NCBI RefSeq assembly: GCF_007754425.1
Contig: NZ_CP037452.1
Location: 372,001 to 436,000, forward strand
DNA from: Gimesia fumaroli
Lineage (GTDB): Bacteria; Planctomycetota; Planctomycetia; Planctomycetales; Planctomycetaceae
Length of the DNA: 64,000 bases
Reading direction: 5' to 3'
Each line of letters starts with the position of its first letter. Position 1 is the stretch's first letter. The translations under genes were made by a program, and so were the position numbers. Below the pieces are notes generated by a model that was given only the letters and a program-made list of their open reading frames with translations, was not told the origin of the DNA and ran no database searches. Below, one piece after another: positions 17,970-26,520 of the stretch.

Positions 17970-19160
17970 TTATTTCAAGAAAAAGAAGCGTTCGGCACTT
18001 CTTACGGTTTTTGGATCTTCTTTTCGCAATTTGTCGAGCATCTGTTTTGCTTTTTCCGTGGTCGCGGCATCAGGGCCGCCACCCTTTTTATTCTTCCCTT
18101 TGGAAGCGACCAGGAGATAACGCACAATAGCCCGTTTGATGGACGGGATGTCATAGTCTCCTGTGCCGTACATCCCCATCAGGCGGTTCAACACGCTCCA
18201 GTCATCCCAGCGGGCAAGGTCCGCGACGACCAGGTCAGTCAGTTCGGGACGATCCAGCAGCAGGCGCATTGATTGACGTAAACGCTCTTTGCTGATTCGT
18301 CCGTCGCCATAAGTCCACATGAACCGCAGAGCCTGCATTGCAGCGTACGTTTCACTGAATGCGACATCCTTGGGAACAAACTTGGTTTCATCAATTTTGT
18401 CGAGTCCGTCCGCACCGGTCAGCAGCAGGTATCCCGAGATCACACCATCAATGCCCAATCGAAACTCTTTTGTGGGCTCATTGATTTTTTTCTCCATGAA
18501 TGCGACATCAGCTTCCTGACCACACAGGCCCAGTAACAGTCCATACAGTCCCAGCCGTGTGACAGGAGTCTCTGGATCCAGAATCCATTTTCGGATTTTT
18601 TCCCGTGGCATCTCTTTGGAGAGTGGCGTGATATCCTCATAAGGAGCATTGGCAAATTCAGCGTAAGCGTCGTTTGAGATCATCTGGTCCGGAAATTCCA
18701 GGAACTTCAGGAAGTACCGCAAACGCTTGGATGTTTTTTCTTCAGGAGCAGGCGCCTGTGAAATATAGTGGTAGCTGGTTTCTGTGACTTCGATTGGATC
18801 GCCCCAGTCGATACTGGCTCCTTTGGTGCCCAGCAGTAAAAACAGATTTCCTTTTTTGCCGGGACGATGGCGATTAATCGTAATCTGATCGCCGACTTTC
18901 AATTTGTCTTTGTCAGCCTGACGGACAATTTCTTTAATTTCAAAAACGGTTTTTCCCGCTTTGTCCAGCGTTCCTTTTTCTGCTTCCGTCCATTGAACCA
19001 GCACGGCAACATCCGACTGTGAAAGCTGCTCGGTTAAGGTCAAAGAAGGGGCAGAACAGAAGGGGCAGGCGGTGGCCGTTGTGACCTGTGCCAGCACCAG
19101 TAATCCAGAGAGCAGCCCCAGTAAAATGCGATTCTTAATGTGTGTTGTCAGACCATTCAT
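17970..19160 (-). CDS. Secreted CPFC-motif protein with helical repeats, paralogue B
   Basis: A 396-residue exported protein with a signal peptide (ending near TTATA) and the motif ACPFCSAPSLTLTEQLSQSDVAVL at the mature N-terminus. The middle contains EIKEIVRQADKDKLKVGD, NLFLLLGTKGASIDWGDPIEVTE and the helical RLGLYGLLLGLCGQEADVAFMEKK region, all shared with the neighbour at 16709-17890. The pair is therefore a tandem duplication, already diverged but kept full-length. It is first in transcription order, with GAGG about 8 bases before the ATG. Partner genes downstream and the CCFG genes upstream on the same strand suggest a shared envelope context. Function unknown. Confidence 0.8.
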   Translation of the reverse strand: MNGLTTHIKNRILLGLLSGLLVLAQVTTATACPFCSAPSLTLTEQLSQSDVAVLVQWTEAEKGTLDKAGKTVFEIKEIVRQADKDKLKVGDQITINRHRPGKKGNLFLLLGTKGASIDWGDPIEVTETSYHYISQAPAPEEKTSKRLRYFLKFLEFPDQMISNDAYAEFANAPYEDITPLSKEMPREKIRKWILDPETPVTRLGLYGLLLGLCGQEADVAFMEKKINEPTKEFRLGIDGVISGYLLLTGADGLDKIDETKFVPKDVAFSETYAAMQALRFMWTYGDGRISKERLRQSMRLLLDRPELTDLVVADLARWDDWSVLNRLMGMYGTGDYDIPSIKRAIVRYLLVASKGKNKKGGGPDAATTEKAKQMLDKLRKEDPKTVRSAERFFFLK

Positions 19161-19224
19161 TGCCGAACCTCGTGGCGATTAAGACTGTTGTATGTTTGTT
19201 GAATATGAGTCGGTGTTGTCATTA

Positions 19225-20127
19225 TTATTTGTCAATCACGATGGCATCGTCAATCATGTAAATACGTTGAAGCTCGCCATCAATGGTTTCTGCATCAATA
19301 TGAAACACGCCCACAACATCAAAGGGGCGATTCAGGATGTAGTCAGCTGTGACGCCGTCCCGCATTACAACGGGAAACAGGTCATAGATTTTTGGATTCT
19401 TTCCAAAGCAGCAAATCTGATTATCACGGGCCAGTTGAAAAACTTCATTTCCCGTCTGTTGGAATGGAGGATACATAAACCCTCGGATTCGAATGCGCTT
19501 GCCATTCAGATCTTTCAGCCATTGAGGCATCAGTTCCGGTGCTTCAGGAGTGACTGGTTCCATATTCATGACTTTGAGTAAATCAATGTCGTCATAGTTG
19601 ATGAGCAATGCGTTTTCAGGAGACGTTTTACGAAAGGAACGCTCTTTTACCAGGATTTTGACTTCGCGTGGTTCGAGGGAAGCGAGTTCTTTTTTTTCCT
19701 GATCGCTTAATGCACGATCTTTAGGATCCGGTTTCTTTGCAATGAGGGGCGCTGGTTCTTCAGGGGCACTGTTATCAGTTTGTGGCTTCGGTATTGCGAT
19801 AACTTTGACTGTGTTTTTTTCTGTAGAGGGAGTGGGGCTATGCTTCGCTGTTTTCTCTGCCGATGTTGCTGGTTGTTTCTCTGCTGCCGGTGAAGTTGTC
19901 TCTGGTGTGGTTTTTTGATCGGTGACAGTTGGTTTTGCCGAGGCAGTCTGTTTGGTTTCTGAGTCGGTATCGGTTTTCTGGCTGCGTTCGTCGATGGTTT
20001 CGCTGAACTGTCTGTATTCTGTCGGTTCTGACGAAGAACAGCCGGTTCCCAGTAGAGGCAGGCTGCTCGCAGTCAGCAGAGACAGGAAAATCATGGTTTG
20101 TCGGGTGGGATAAAGGTGGGCGGGCAC
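19225..20127 (-). CDS. Lipoprotein with DUF3299-like CCFG domain
   Basis: A 300-residue predicted lipoprotein (signal ending PLLGTGCSSSE), then a long low-complexity linker rich in Thr, Lys, Ala, Pro and Glu (about residues 30-120), and a C-terminal domain of the DUF3299 type: DLNGKRIRIRGFMYPP, DNQICCFGKNPKIYDL, FDVVGVFHIDAE. The CCFG motif recurs in the next gene upstream. I chose the GTG at 20127 because AGGAG lies about 9 bases before it; a frame to 20163 exists but lacks one. The domain looks like a small beta-barrel that could bind metal or a cofactor through the Cys pair. The function of DUF3299 is not established. Confidence 0.82.
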   Translation of the reverse strand: MPAHLYPTRQTMIFLSLLTASSLPLLGTGCSSSEPTEYRQFSETIDERSQKTDTDSETKQTASAKPTVTDQKTTPETTSPAAEKQPATSAEKTAKHSPTPSTEKNTVKVIAIPKPQTDNSAPEEPAPLIAKKPDPKDRALSDQEKKELASLEPREVKILVKERSFRKTSPENALLINYDDIDLLKVMNMEPVTPEAPELMPQWLKDLNGKRIRIRGFMYPPFQQTGNEVFQLARDNQICCFGKNPKIYDLFPVVMRDGVTADYILNRPFDVVGVFHIDAETIDGELQRIYMIDDAIVIDK

Positions 20128-20181
20128 GTGATCAAACTCCTGATGATCGGGTGGTTGCACCAACTTCTTGACAAAGTTGAT

Positions 20182-20214
20182 AATGGCTCAGACTGGAAAT
20201 CAACCTGAGCCATT
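20182..20214 (-). terminator. Terminator-like hairpin between the two CCFG genes
   Basis: A perfect 10-bp stem, AATGGCTCAG (20182-20191) with CTGAGCCATT (20205-20214), lying between the end of the membrane CCFG gene (20279) and the start of the lipoprotein gene (20127). On the minus strand it is followed by a moderately T-rich stretch, so the two genes may have separate transcripts. Confidence 0.6.
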
Positions 20215-20278
20215 CAGAGATTAAAATAAAAATTCGCTTTTTCTTTCTCAGTGGAATCGGGGATGCTGTTTTAAAGTA

Positions 20279-20992
20279 TCAATAGGCGGTCCGTGCCTGC
20301 TCAAAGTGTGTTCCCTTCAATTGATAAACGGGCTTTAATTCACCGGCCTGTGTCGGCGCTTCGGCTAAGAACTCACCTGCGACTGAGACCAGCCCTGCGT
20401 AAAAATCAGCATGCTGATCGCCTTGCATTTCGACCAGAATCATATCTTTCGCATCAGGTTGTCCGCCAAAACAGCACTGGCCATTGTCTTTGACCAGAAT
20501 AAAACTCTTCAGGTTTTCAGTTTGACGGGTAGGATACATATATCCTTTGAGGAAAATTTTCTGTTTATCCATTTTCATGACGTCGGGATTAACACGTGTG
20601 ACACCATCGGTCTGGATAAAATCCTTGGCGGCAATGTCACTGGCGAAGTTGAGTCGCTGATACCCTTCGGGGACTTCATGCGCGTATACAAAAGACTGAT
20701 AAGAAATCCCGCTGATCAGGAAAAATGCTGAAATCGCAACTCCTGCCAGTGCGACCGTCTTTCCTCCCAACTCTCCCCCAGAACGGCTGATGCTGAATAA
20801 ACTGACCAGGGAAATCACGATCCCGAATACGGCAATTCCTAAACCAATAATTCCAAATAGCGCGATGAATGAAAATAACGCCAACGCCAGACCTACGACG
20901 GCAGTCGGAGGCACGGGTTTGTAAGAAAACTCGTCATGCGCAGGCACAACATTCTCTAAAGAGTGATTGGATCCATCAAGAACTTGCGACAT
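20279..20992 (-). CDS. Membrane protein with DUF3299-like CCFG domain
   Basis: A 237-residue protein with an N-terminal cytoplasmic tail, two or three membrane segments (about residues 30-65 and 80-105: ALALFSFIALFGIIGLGIAV, then VALAGVAISAFFLISG) resembling a DUF4190-type module, and a C-terminal extracytoplasmic domain. That domain (KIFLKGYMYPTRQTENLKSF, NGQCCFGGQPDAKDM, SVAGEFLAEAP) matches the domain of the neighbouring lipoprotein, including the CCFG motif. The two neighbours thus carry the same domain on different anchors. AAAGG lies upstream of the ATG. Function unknown; it could be a paired envelope redox or metal-handling system, but that is speculation. Confidence 0.8.
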   Translation of the reverse strand: MSQVLDGSNHSLENVVPAHDEFSYKPVPPTAVVGLALALFSFIALFGIIGLGIAVFGIVISLVSLFSISRSGGELGGKTVALAGVAISAFFLISGISYQSFVYAHEVPEGYQRLNFASDIAAKDFIQTDGVTRVNPDVMKMDKQKIFLKGYMYPTRQTENLKSFILVKDNGQCCFGGQPDAKDMILVEMQGDQHADFYAGLVSVAGEFLAEAPTQAGELKPVYQLKGTHFEQARTAY

Positions 20993-21531
20993 CTTGCAAG
21001 GCCTTTCAAAAATTCAACAAGAACCAGGAATAAACGAATAAGTCAGAACCACGGGTCGCTCATGGACGACGAACTTGGTCCGACTTCCAAAAAGAGCCAC
21101 TGAATACTATATCTATCATATCATGCCAAAGGGGGCAGAGCACCCCTGAATTCTAATAGATTACCAGAGAAATCAGTCAATGCAGGGGGAGTGACGGATT
21201 AATTTTCAGCTTCCGAAAAGTCAAATGTGGACTGCCCTCTGAAACCCTACCGACATACCTCTGATTCTACAGTATATACGGTTCGACTTCGCGTTTTGTT
21301 GAATTTTTATCAATCTTAAGAATCTCAACCGGAATTGGTGAGGATCATCTGGGGATTCACAAATGACATTTCAGATTTAGTGGTCATAAGTCTTATTAAA
21401 ATAAATGTTTATGTCGATTTTTTTCCTGATATCGTTTAGGCGTAGTTTTAGCATGAATACAATTTAAATGTTCAGTTTTCTTTGTCGTCACTCTCAAGTC
21501 AATCCAGGTTGTGGCAAGATGATCTCGGAAA
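20993..21531. other. Gene-free interval upstream of the membrane CCFG gene
   Basis: About 540 bp without a credible coding region on either strand. It lies between the 3-prime end of the phosphonate cassette and the start of the CCFG membrane protein gene, so it should contain the promoter of the latter. It has AT-rich patches near 21370-21430. I see no clear terminator after the phnZ-like gene and no recognisable RNA or repeat. Confidence 0.4.
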
Positions 21532-22137
21532 TCAGTCACATTCCAGGCAACTCTCGACGTCCTGGCGATAAGCAGACAACGCAGGGACTTCCAGGCCTTT
21601 GACCTTGGCTCCATCATCCCAGCGTCTCAGTAAGACCGCTGTATTATGAAAGGGGTTACTTTCAAATTCAGCCACTTCGTCATCTGTCATCAATCCACCT
21701 TGTAACTTGAAGCTTTGTTGAGATGCCTTTGAGAGACCATTGAAATATTCAGCGTCAATCGTGCAGAGATAACGTTTCGCGGGGACATGTAGCAGGATCG
21801 GTTCGGTGACCGCTTTCCCGAAAAATGGTTCTAACTGTCGTGCTCCAATAGTTTCGTGATGCCAGTCTTCGACCAGGAAATCATTCTGTTCGTCATGTTC
21901 ATCCATCAGAAAATGTCCGATGTCATGCAGCAGTGCAGCGGTAATCTGCTCCATTGATGCCTGACTTTCTCGCGCCAGATGAGCAGCTTGCAAGGCATGC
22001 TCCAGTTGCGTGACCGCTTCATCATAAAAGCTCTGGCCATGTCGTTGCATTAACTCAAACAGCGCATCCACGTTTTGACTGCGAGTTTTCGAAAGAGATA
22101 ATGTATCACACAATGAGATATCGAGGTTTTCTTTCAT
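21532..22137 (-). CDS. phnZ: PhnZ-like HD-domain oxygenase (phosphonate cleavage)
   Basis: A 201-residue HD-domain protein matching the phosphonate-degradation HDIG family. PhnZ is a mixed-valent di-iron oxygenase that cleaves 2-amino-1-hydroxyethylphosphonate to glycine and phosphate. Conserved residues visible are H47 (QLEHALQAA), the HD pair H71-D72 (LLHDIGH), H94 (WHHETIGARQLE), H117 (LLHVPAKRYLC) and D174/D175 (RRWDDGAK), plus the family block FKLQGGLM. All expected metal ligands are present, and the length is typical. Its start overlaps the phnY-like stop by 4 bp (ATGA), so it is translationally coupled and last in the cassette. Identification is strong; substrate range is inferred. Confidence 0.93.
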   Translation of the reverse strand: MKENLDISLCDTLSLSKTRSQNVDALFELMQRHGQSFYDEAVTQLEHALQAAHLARESQASMEQITAALLHDIGHFLMDEHDEQNDFLVEDWHHETIGARQLEPFFGKAVTEPILLHVPAKRYLCTIDAEYFNGLSKASQQSFKLQGGLMTDDEVAEFESNPFHNTAVLLRRWDDGAKVKGLEVPALSAYRQDVESCLECD

Positions 22138-22916
22138 GATTGCTCTGCTGGCTTTCCGTCAAAATGTCCAATTTTACTGATTTTCAGTTTCTCGTCGCTG
22201 GTTTGTCCTACTTCAGCGAGCGAACGTCGTTTGTCAGCGTAGTAATCCTCGCGCAGATCGCCTTCTGCAGCAGCGTTGTAAGTCAGATACAGAGTCCGCC
22301 TTGGTTGCTCTGTTTTATTGGGAGGACTTTTATGAGGAGCATAAGAACTGAAAAACAATGCGTCACCCGGTTGCATCAGGACCGGCTCCCAATCGAGTGA
22401 TAGAGCAAAGTGAGGCTCAATGCAGCCGTGCTCATCCAGGTGCAGCAAGCCTTGCTGATGCAGACCGGGGGCAAAAAACAGGCAGCCGTTTTCTGGAGTC
22501 GCTGCATCAATGGCAATCGAACACGTAATATGATTCTTGATGAATTCATAAGCGGGCGCGTCCTGATGCGGCGCATAACCGCCGCCGCCGGGATATTTAT
22601 AATTGATTTTTTCTTTATAGAGCGTTGCCGGCTCGCCCATTAATTGGCCGGCGCTTTCAATAATTTTCCCCTCGGTCAATAATTGTCGGATGCCTGTATG
22701 GTATCCCAGGATGTATTCCGTTCGTGCCGGTTTCACCCCAAAAGGTGTCTGTTCAAAATGATGCATCCATTGATTATCACTCGCGGGCCACTCACTGATT
22801 TCTTCAACCCACTGCCGCAGGTTCTCGGTTTCCGTTGGTGTGAGAAAACCGGGGAGCTTCACGTAGCCGGTTGTTTCCCAGGCTTTGAGTTGTTCTGGTA
22901 AAATGGTTGTTGTCAT
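22134..22916 (-). CDS. phnY: PhnY-like Fe(II)/2-oxoglutarate dioxygenase (phytanoyl-CoA dioxygenase family)
   Basis: A 260-residue Fe(II)/2-oxoglutarate dioxygenase. The facial triad is visible as H117 and D119 (APHQDAPAYE) and H195 (YAPHKSPP), with the 2-oxoglutarate-binding Arg at R206/R207. PhnY hydroxylates 2-aminoethylphosphonate at the alpha carbon, producing the substrate for PhnZ. The PhnY identity rests on the coupling with the phnZ-like gene and the overall match; PhyH-family proteins are diverse, so a different phosphonate is possible. The ATG at 22916 shares its A with the stop of the DUF5690 gene (TAATG), and AGGTG lies inside that coding region as its ribosome-binding site. Confidence 0.88.
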   Translation of the reverse strand: MTTTILPEQLKAWETTGYVKLPGFLTPTETENLRQWVEEISEWPASDNQWMHHFEQTPFGVKPARTEYILGYHTGIRQLLTEGKIIESAGQLMGEPATLYKEKINYKYPGGGGYAPHQDAPAYEFIKNHITCSIAIDAATPENGCLFFAPGLHQQGLLHLDEHGCIEPHFALSLDWEPVLMQPGDALFFSSYAPHKSPPNKTEQPRRTLYLTYNAAAEGDLREDYYADKRRSLAEVGQTSDEKLKISKIGHFDGKPAEQS

Positions 22917-24277
22917 TATAATACACCTGTGTTGGTACCAAGCCTTGGTTCTGTTTCGAGTTCAAACGGTTCTGGTAAGGGGGCTTCGCTGACGGTCTGT
23001 TTTAGTCGGAAATACAAGACGACGACTACGGTACCCACTATGGATACAGGGGAGATGATCAAAGCCAGCCAGAACAGGAGCGAAACAAAATCCAGGTTCT
23101 TTTCAAAGACGAGATTAACGATCGCCATCAAGACCACCGTGCTGATATAACCGGCAAAATCTCCCAGGTAGAGCAGGTAGCCCACATTGCTTTTGTTTCG
23201 CAGCATGGCAATCACACGCTCGTAAATGGTCGTATGGAACAGCACGTAGGGCACATACAGGCTGATGCCAATCAGAACCATAAATTGAAAGGCGGCATCT
23301 TCCGTCCAGTGAGTCGTTCCCCAATAAGACAACGTGGTGACCAGTGCACAGGCAAACCCGAGTCCAACCATCGACATGCCGACTTTGAACGCGCGATAGT
23401 TGGCACCAATAAACACCACCGCTGCACTGAGTGCCACAACCGCAATCGCGACCAACATTTCTGACTGAGCAAAAATTTCCGGTTTTTCAACGCCGAAACC
23501 GGACCAGATCTCAGCAGCGTAGTCATCACGCACACTGCGAAAAATCGTGAGTAACACCATGAGTAAAATCAAGACCGTCAGCCCCAAAGCATTGCGGGAA
23601 TAAAACTGGCGGCGTTCCACACCATTAAAGGGAGAGCGTTTCGAGCGTGCCGTCACATCCAGTTCACCCGGGGGAGGAATTTGTTGCAACATCCAGACCC
23701 CGATGATTAAAGGGAGCCAGAACAAAGCACCCGTGAGAAACGGCATCCAGAATTCCGAGACGCCATAGTCTTGCATCAGGATGGCACCAACTGTCTTCAC
23801 AGTGCCGGACGCCATGATGAAGCTGGCACACAGTCCGGCTGCCATCGCTTCCGTCACCCGCCGTCCTTCAAGAAATGCAAACACACAACCAAACACCATT
23901 CCCAGGGGCAAACCGTTACAGAACAGAAAAACGGGCTTCAGCCAATAAGGGGCGACCGCATAAGGGAGCAGAGCAAGATGCGCAACGCCGATCAGACTCA
24001 AGATCATCGCTGCACGGCGGTTCGGCGTCATTTCAGAGATGACTTTAATGCCGATGAATTTGGAGAGTGCGTAGCCGCTGACTTGAGCAAACAGCAGGAT
24101 CACTTTGTATCCCACGCCCCAATATACAAGGTCTTCATATTGCGCGACGGTAAACGGTTTGCGAAAGGCGTACATACAGAAGTAAGTCGTAAACGCCGCT
24201 ATGACCGACCAAGCGGTCAAGAGACCCCGATTGCTTTGTTCCAGACGCGTCGAGATGTACGCAGATTGAAATTGCAT
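22916..24277 (-). CDS. DUF5690 family membrane protein (MFS-like)
   Basis: A 453-residue polytopic membrane protein with about twelve hydrophobic segments, beginning with LLTAWSVIAAFTTYFCMYAFRKPF, the hallmark of DUF5690. The layout resembles a major-facilitator transporter (TPNRRAAMILSLIGV loop, FCNGLPLGMVFGCVFAFLEGRR in the fourth-fifth segments). It is first in a translationally coupled operon with the phnY- and phnZ-like genes, so a role in phosphonate uptake, or as a transporter or sensor for this pathway, is likely but unproven. A GC-rich hairpin lies just upstream, separating it from the ABC transporter genes on the same strand. Confidence 0.88.
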   Translation of the reverse strand: MQFQSAYISTRLEQSNRGLLTAWSVIAAFTTYFCMYAFRKPFTVAQYEDLVYWGVGYKVILLFAQVSGYALSKFIGIKVISEMTPNRRAAMILSLIGVAHLALLPYAVAPYWLKPVFLFCNGLPLGMVFGCVFAFLEGRRVTEAMAAGLCASFIMASGTVKTVGAILMQDYGVSEFWMPFLTGALFWLPLIIGVWMLQQIPPPGELDVTARSKRSPFNGVERRQFYSRNALGLTVLILLMVLLTIFRSVRDDYAAEIWSGFGVEKPEIFAQSEMLVAIAVVALSAAVVFIGANYRAFKVGMSMVGLGFACALVTTLSYWGTTHWTEDAAFQFMVLIGISLYVPYVLFHTTIYERVIAMLRNKSNVGYLLYLGDFAGYISTVVLMAIVNLVFEKNLDFVSLLFWLALIISPVSIVGTVVVVLYFRLKQTVSEAPLPEPFELETEPRLGTNTGVL

Positions 24278-24370
24278 GCGGCGTCTTTACTCAAGGGACT
24301 TCTTTTAATATCCCAAAGATTGTAAAGGCGAAGCATGAAGTGCTGGTGAGAGACATGTGAATACTGGATG

Positions 24371-24398
24371 AAGAGCGCGCATTTTTTTGCGCACTCTT
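24371..24398 (-). terminator. Hairpin between the ABC permease and DUF5690 genes
   Basis: An 11-bp stem with one G-T pair (AAGAGCGCGCA at 24371-24381 with TGCGCACTCTT at 24388-24398) closing on a loop of T residues. It sits after the end of the ABC permease gene and before the DUF5690 start; no T tract follows on the minus strand, so it may be a weak terminator. Confidence 0.5.
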
Positions 24399-24425
24399 GA
24401 ATATCAATTTGATAAATGAAAAAAA

Positions 24426-25781
24426 TCAATCACTTAAGGTACTGGCGACGTCGGTACGATAGGCAGTCATCGCGGGGATGAATCCGACCAGAGACGCCAA
24501 TACAACCAGAACCGGCAACAGAATCAGTTCGAGGGGACTGAAGGCGAACGGATTGATCAACAGTCCGCTGCGCGCTTCAATGATGGGAGCAGCAATGAAA
24601 ACCAGACCATGCCCCAATATGATTCCCAAGATGCCCCCTCCCAGACAGAGTAGTACCGACTCGGAGAGAATGATCGTAAATACTGCGGTACGGCCAGCAC
24701 CCAGAGCCCGCATGATGGCGATTTCCCGTTTGCGGTCGGACATCGAATTATAGATGCTCACAAAAATGCTGACTCCGGAGACAGCAATAATTAACGCGGT
24801 GAGCACGATCAACATGGTGCGTACATTCCCCACGATATTTTGCATCAGCCAGCTGATTTGCTGGATCGGATTGACGGCTTGTGCCTGATTGGCTTCTTTT
24901 AAATCTGACTGGAACTTGATCGTAGTAAAGCCGCGCAAACGGTCGCCCTTCATCTGAACCAGAATCGCGGTAACCTCTTTCTGGGCGTCGGGAACTTCAT
25001 GGTCATGACCAGAGTGATCGTGGCCGCTGTGATCATGATGATCGTGGGCCGCCTGTTCTTTCATAATCGCTTTGAGCTTTTCTTCGTCGAGCTTTTCTCC
25101 AAAAAATGCGGCTTCCCGTTTCAGTGCTTCATCCAGTGGTTTTTCATGACCGGAAACCTGGTAAAATCCGCGCAGGTTCACGAAGACTGTTCTGTCATTG
25201 GGGGTTCCCGTGGGGGCCAGGATGCCGACGATTTTAAATTTTTCATCATGCACGTGCCCCATTTCTGCAGAGCCGTGAATCAGTTGGAATTCATCCCCCA
25301 TCTTCCAGTTATTCTGTTTTGCGACCACAGATCCAATTACCGCGTCCCAGGTACCGGGCAAGAACTTACCGTCCTTGTTGATCCGAAAATGGCGACCGGG
25401 GACATACTCCAGCGCAAAGTAACGGGGAATTGTACCGACAATGGGAAAGCCCCCTTTTTGTGTCACGTCTCCGATGGCAAACGGAATTGCTTCTTCGATG
25501 CGGGGGTCTTTTTTCAATTCGGTGTAGTAACGATAAGGCAGATTCTCAATGGGCGCTCCCACACGAAACACGGTACTCAGAACCAGTTGTAACGGGCTGC
25601 CTTGCGCGCCGACAATCAGGTCATAGCCACTGGCAGTCTGATTAAACATGCGGTCAATCACGCTGTTGATGACGAGGACGGAGACCATCAGAGTGACCCC
25701 CAGGGCAACACTCAAAGCCGTTAAGAGAGAGGCGAGGCGACGTTGTCGGATACTTTTCCAGGCAATAGTCAGAGTATTCAT
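24426..25781 (-). CDS. ABC transporter permease (FtsX/MacB type) with a histidine-rich loop
   Basis: A 451-residue permease of the FtsX/MacB_PCD type: first membrane segment near residues 17-40, a large extracytoplasmic domain, and three further membrane segments toward the C-terminus (SGVSIFVSIYNSMSDRKREIAIMRALGAGR is the FtsX signature). Between about residues 243 and 266 the extracytoplasmic domain contains a His/Asp-rich insertion with repeated DHSGH units. Such loops bind zinc or copper in other families, which suggests metal sensing or transport, although MacB-type systems generally act as mechanotransmitters or lipoprotein and efflux pumps. It lies 64 bp downstream of its ATPase gene and ends before the DUF5690 gene. 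Confidence 0.92.
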   Translation of the reverse strand: MNTLTIAWKSIRQRRLASLLTALSVALGVTLMVSVLVINSVIDRMFNQTASGYDLIVGAQGSPLQLVLSTVFRVGAPIENLPYRYYTELKKDPRIEEAIPFAIGDVTQKGGFPIVGTIPRYFALEYVPGRHFRINKDGKFLPGTWDAVIGSVVAKQNNWKMGDEFQLIHGSAEMGHVHDEKFKIVGILAPTGTPNDRTVFVNLRGFYQVSGHEKPLDEALKREAAFFGEKLDEEKLKAIMKEQAAHDHHDHSGHDHSGHDHEVPDAQKEVTAILVQMKGDRLRGFTTIKFQSDLKEANQAQAVNPIQQISWLMQNIVGNVRTMLIVLTALIIAVSGVSIFVSIYNSMSDRKREIAIMRALGAGRTAVFTIILSESVLLCLGGGILGIILGHGLVFIAAPIIEARSGLLINPFAFSPLELILLPVLVVLASLVGFIPAMTAYRTDVASTLSD

Positions 25782-25845
25782 AGTAGGGAATTACTTTGTT
25801 CGCTGAGGAATAAAAGATGAAGGACGTCGATAAGAATCATCAAAG

Positions 25846-26520
25846 CTAAACTTGAGCGTGTACTTTATTGAAGTCGGTTAGAGTTTCCACGCGATCAAAC
25901 TGTTTGGCCACTTCCTGTGAATGAGTCACCAGCAGCATCGCAATCTGATTCTGGGAACACGCATCCCGCAACAGATGCAGGATGGTTTCCTGATTGGATA
26001 CATCGACATTCGCCGTCGGTTCGTCGGCCAGTAATAGTTTGGGCTGGTTGGCCAGCGCCCGGGCGACCGCCACACGCTGCTGTTCCCCCACCGACATCTG
26101 TTTCGGGTGATGATGCAGGCGATGTTCGAGTCCCACAAGTGACAACAATTCTTTGGCGCGATCGCGGTTCGGCTTCTTACGGGAAAAACTCATTCCAAGC
26201 AACACATTTTCTAAAGCGGAAAATGCGGGTAGCAGGTTAAATGTCTGAAACACAAAACCAATGCGCTCGGCTCGAAACCGGTCACGAACCACTTCCGGCA
26301 TGGATGCGATTTCGGTACCTGCTATGGTCACTTTACCGCTGTCGGCGGCTGTGATACCGGAGATGACATTCAACAGGGTCGATTTTCCTGAGCCGCTTTC
26401 GCCGATCAGTACAACCTGTTCATTTTCTTTCAATTCGAATCGCTCGATGTCCAGAATGGGGAGCGTGGAACCATCGGGCTCCTTATAACTTTTTTTTACA
26501 TTTTCCAGCAGCAGTGACAT
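25846..26520 (-). CDS. ABC transporter ATP-binding protein (MacB/LolD type)
   Basis: A 224-residue ATPase. Walker A is GESGSGKST, the Q-loop is in FVFQTFNLLPAF, the signature is MSVGEQQRVAVARAL (usual LSGGQ replaced by MSVGE) and Walker B is LLLADEPTANVD, so it should be catalytically competent. The sequence is closest in style to the LolD/MacB group, which pairs with FtsX-type permeases. The ATG at 26520 starts the usual MSLLLENVKKSY and has GAGG five bases upstream; a frame extending to 26604 is not needed. It is the first gene of an operon with the His-rich permease. Confidence 0.93.
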   Translation of the reverse strand: MSLLLENVKKSYKEPDGSTLPILDIERFELKENEQVVLIGESGSGKSTLLNVISGITAADSGKVTIAGTEIASMPEVVRDRFRAERIGFVFQTFNLLPAFSALENVLLGMSFSRKKPNRDRAKELLSLVGLEHRLHHHPKQMSVGEQQRVAVARALANQPKLLLADEPTANVDVSNQETILHLLRDACSQNQIAMLLVTHSQEVAKQFDRVETLTDFNKVHAQV

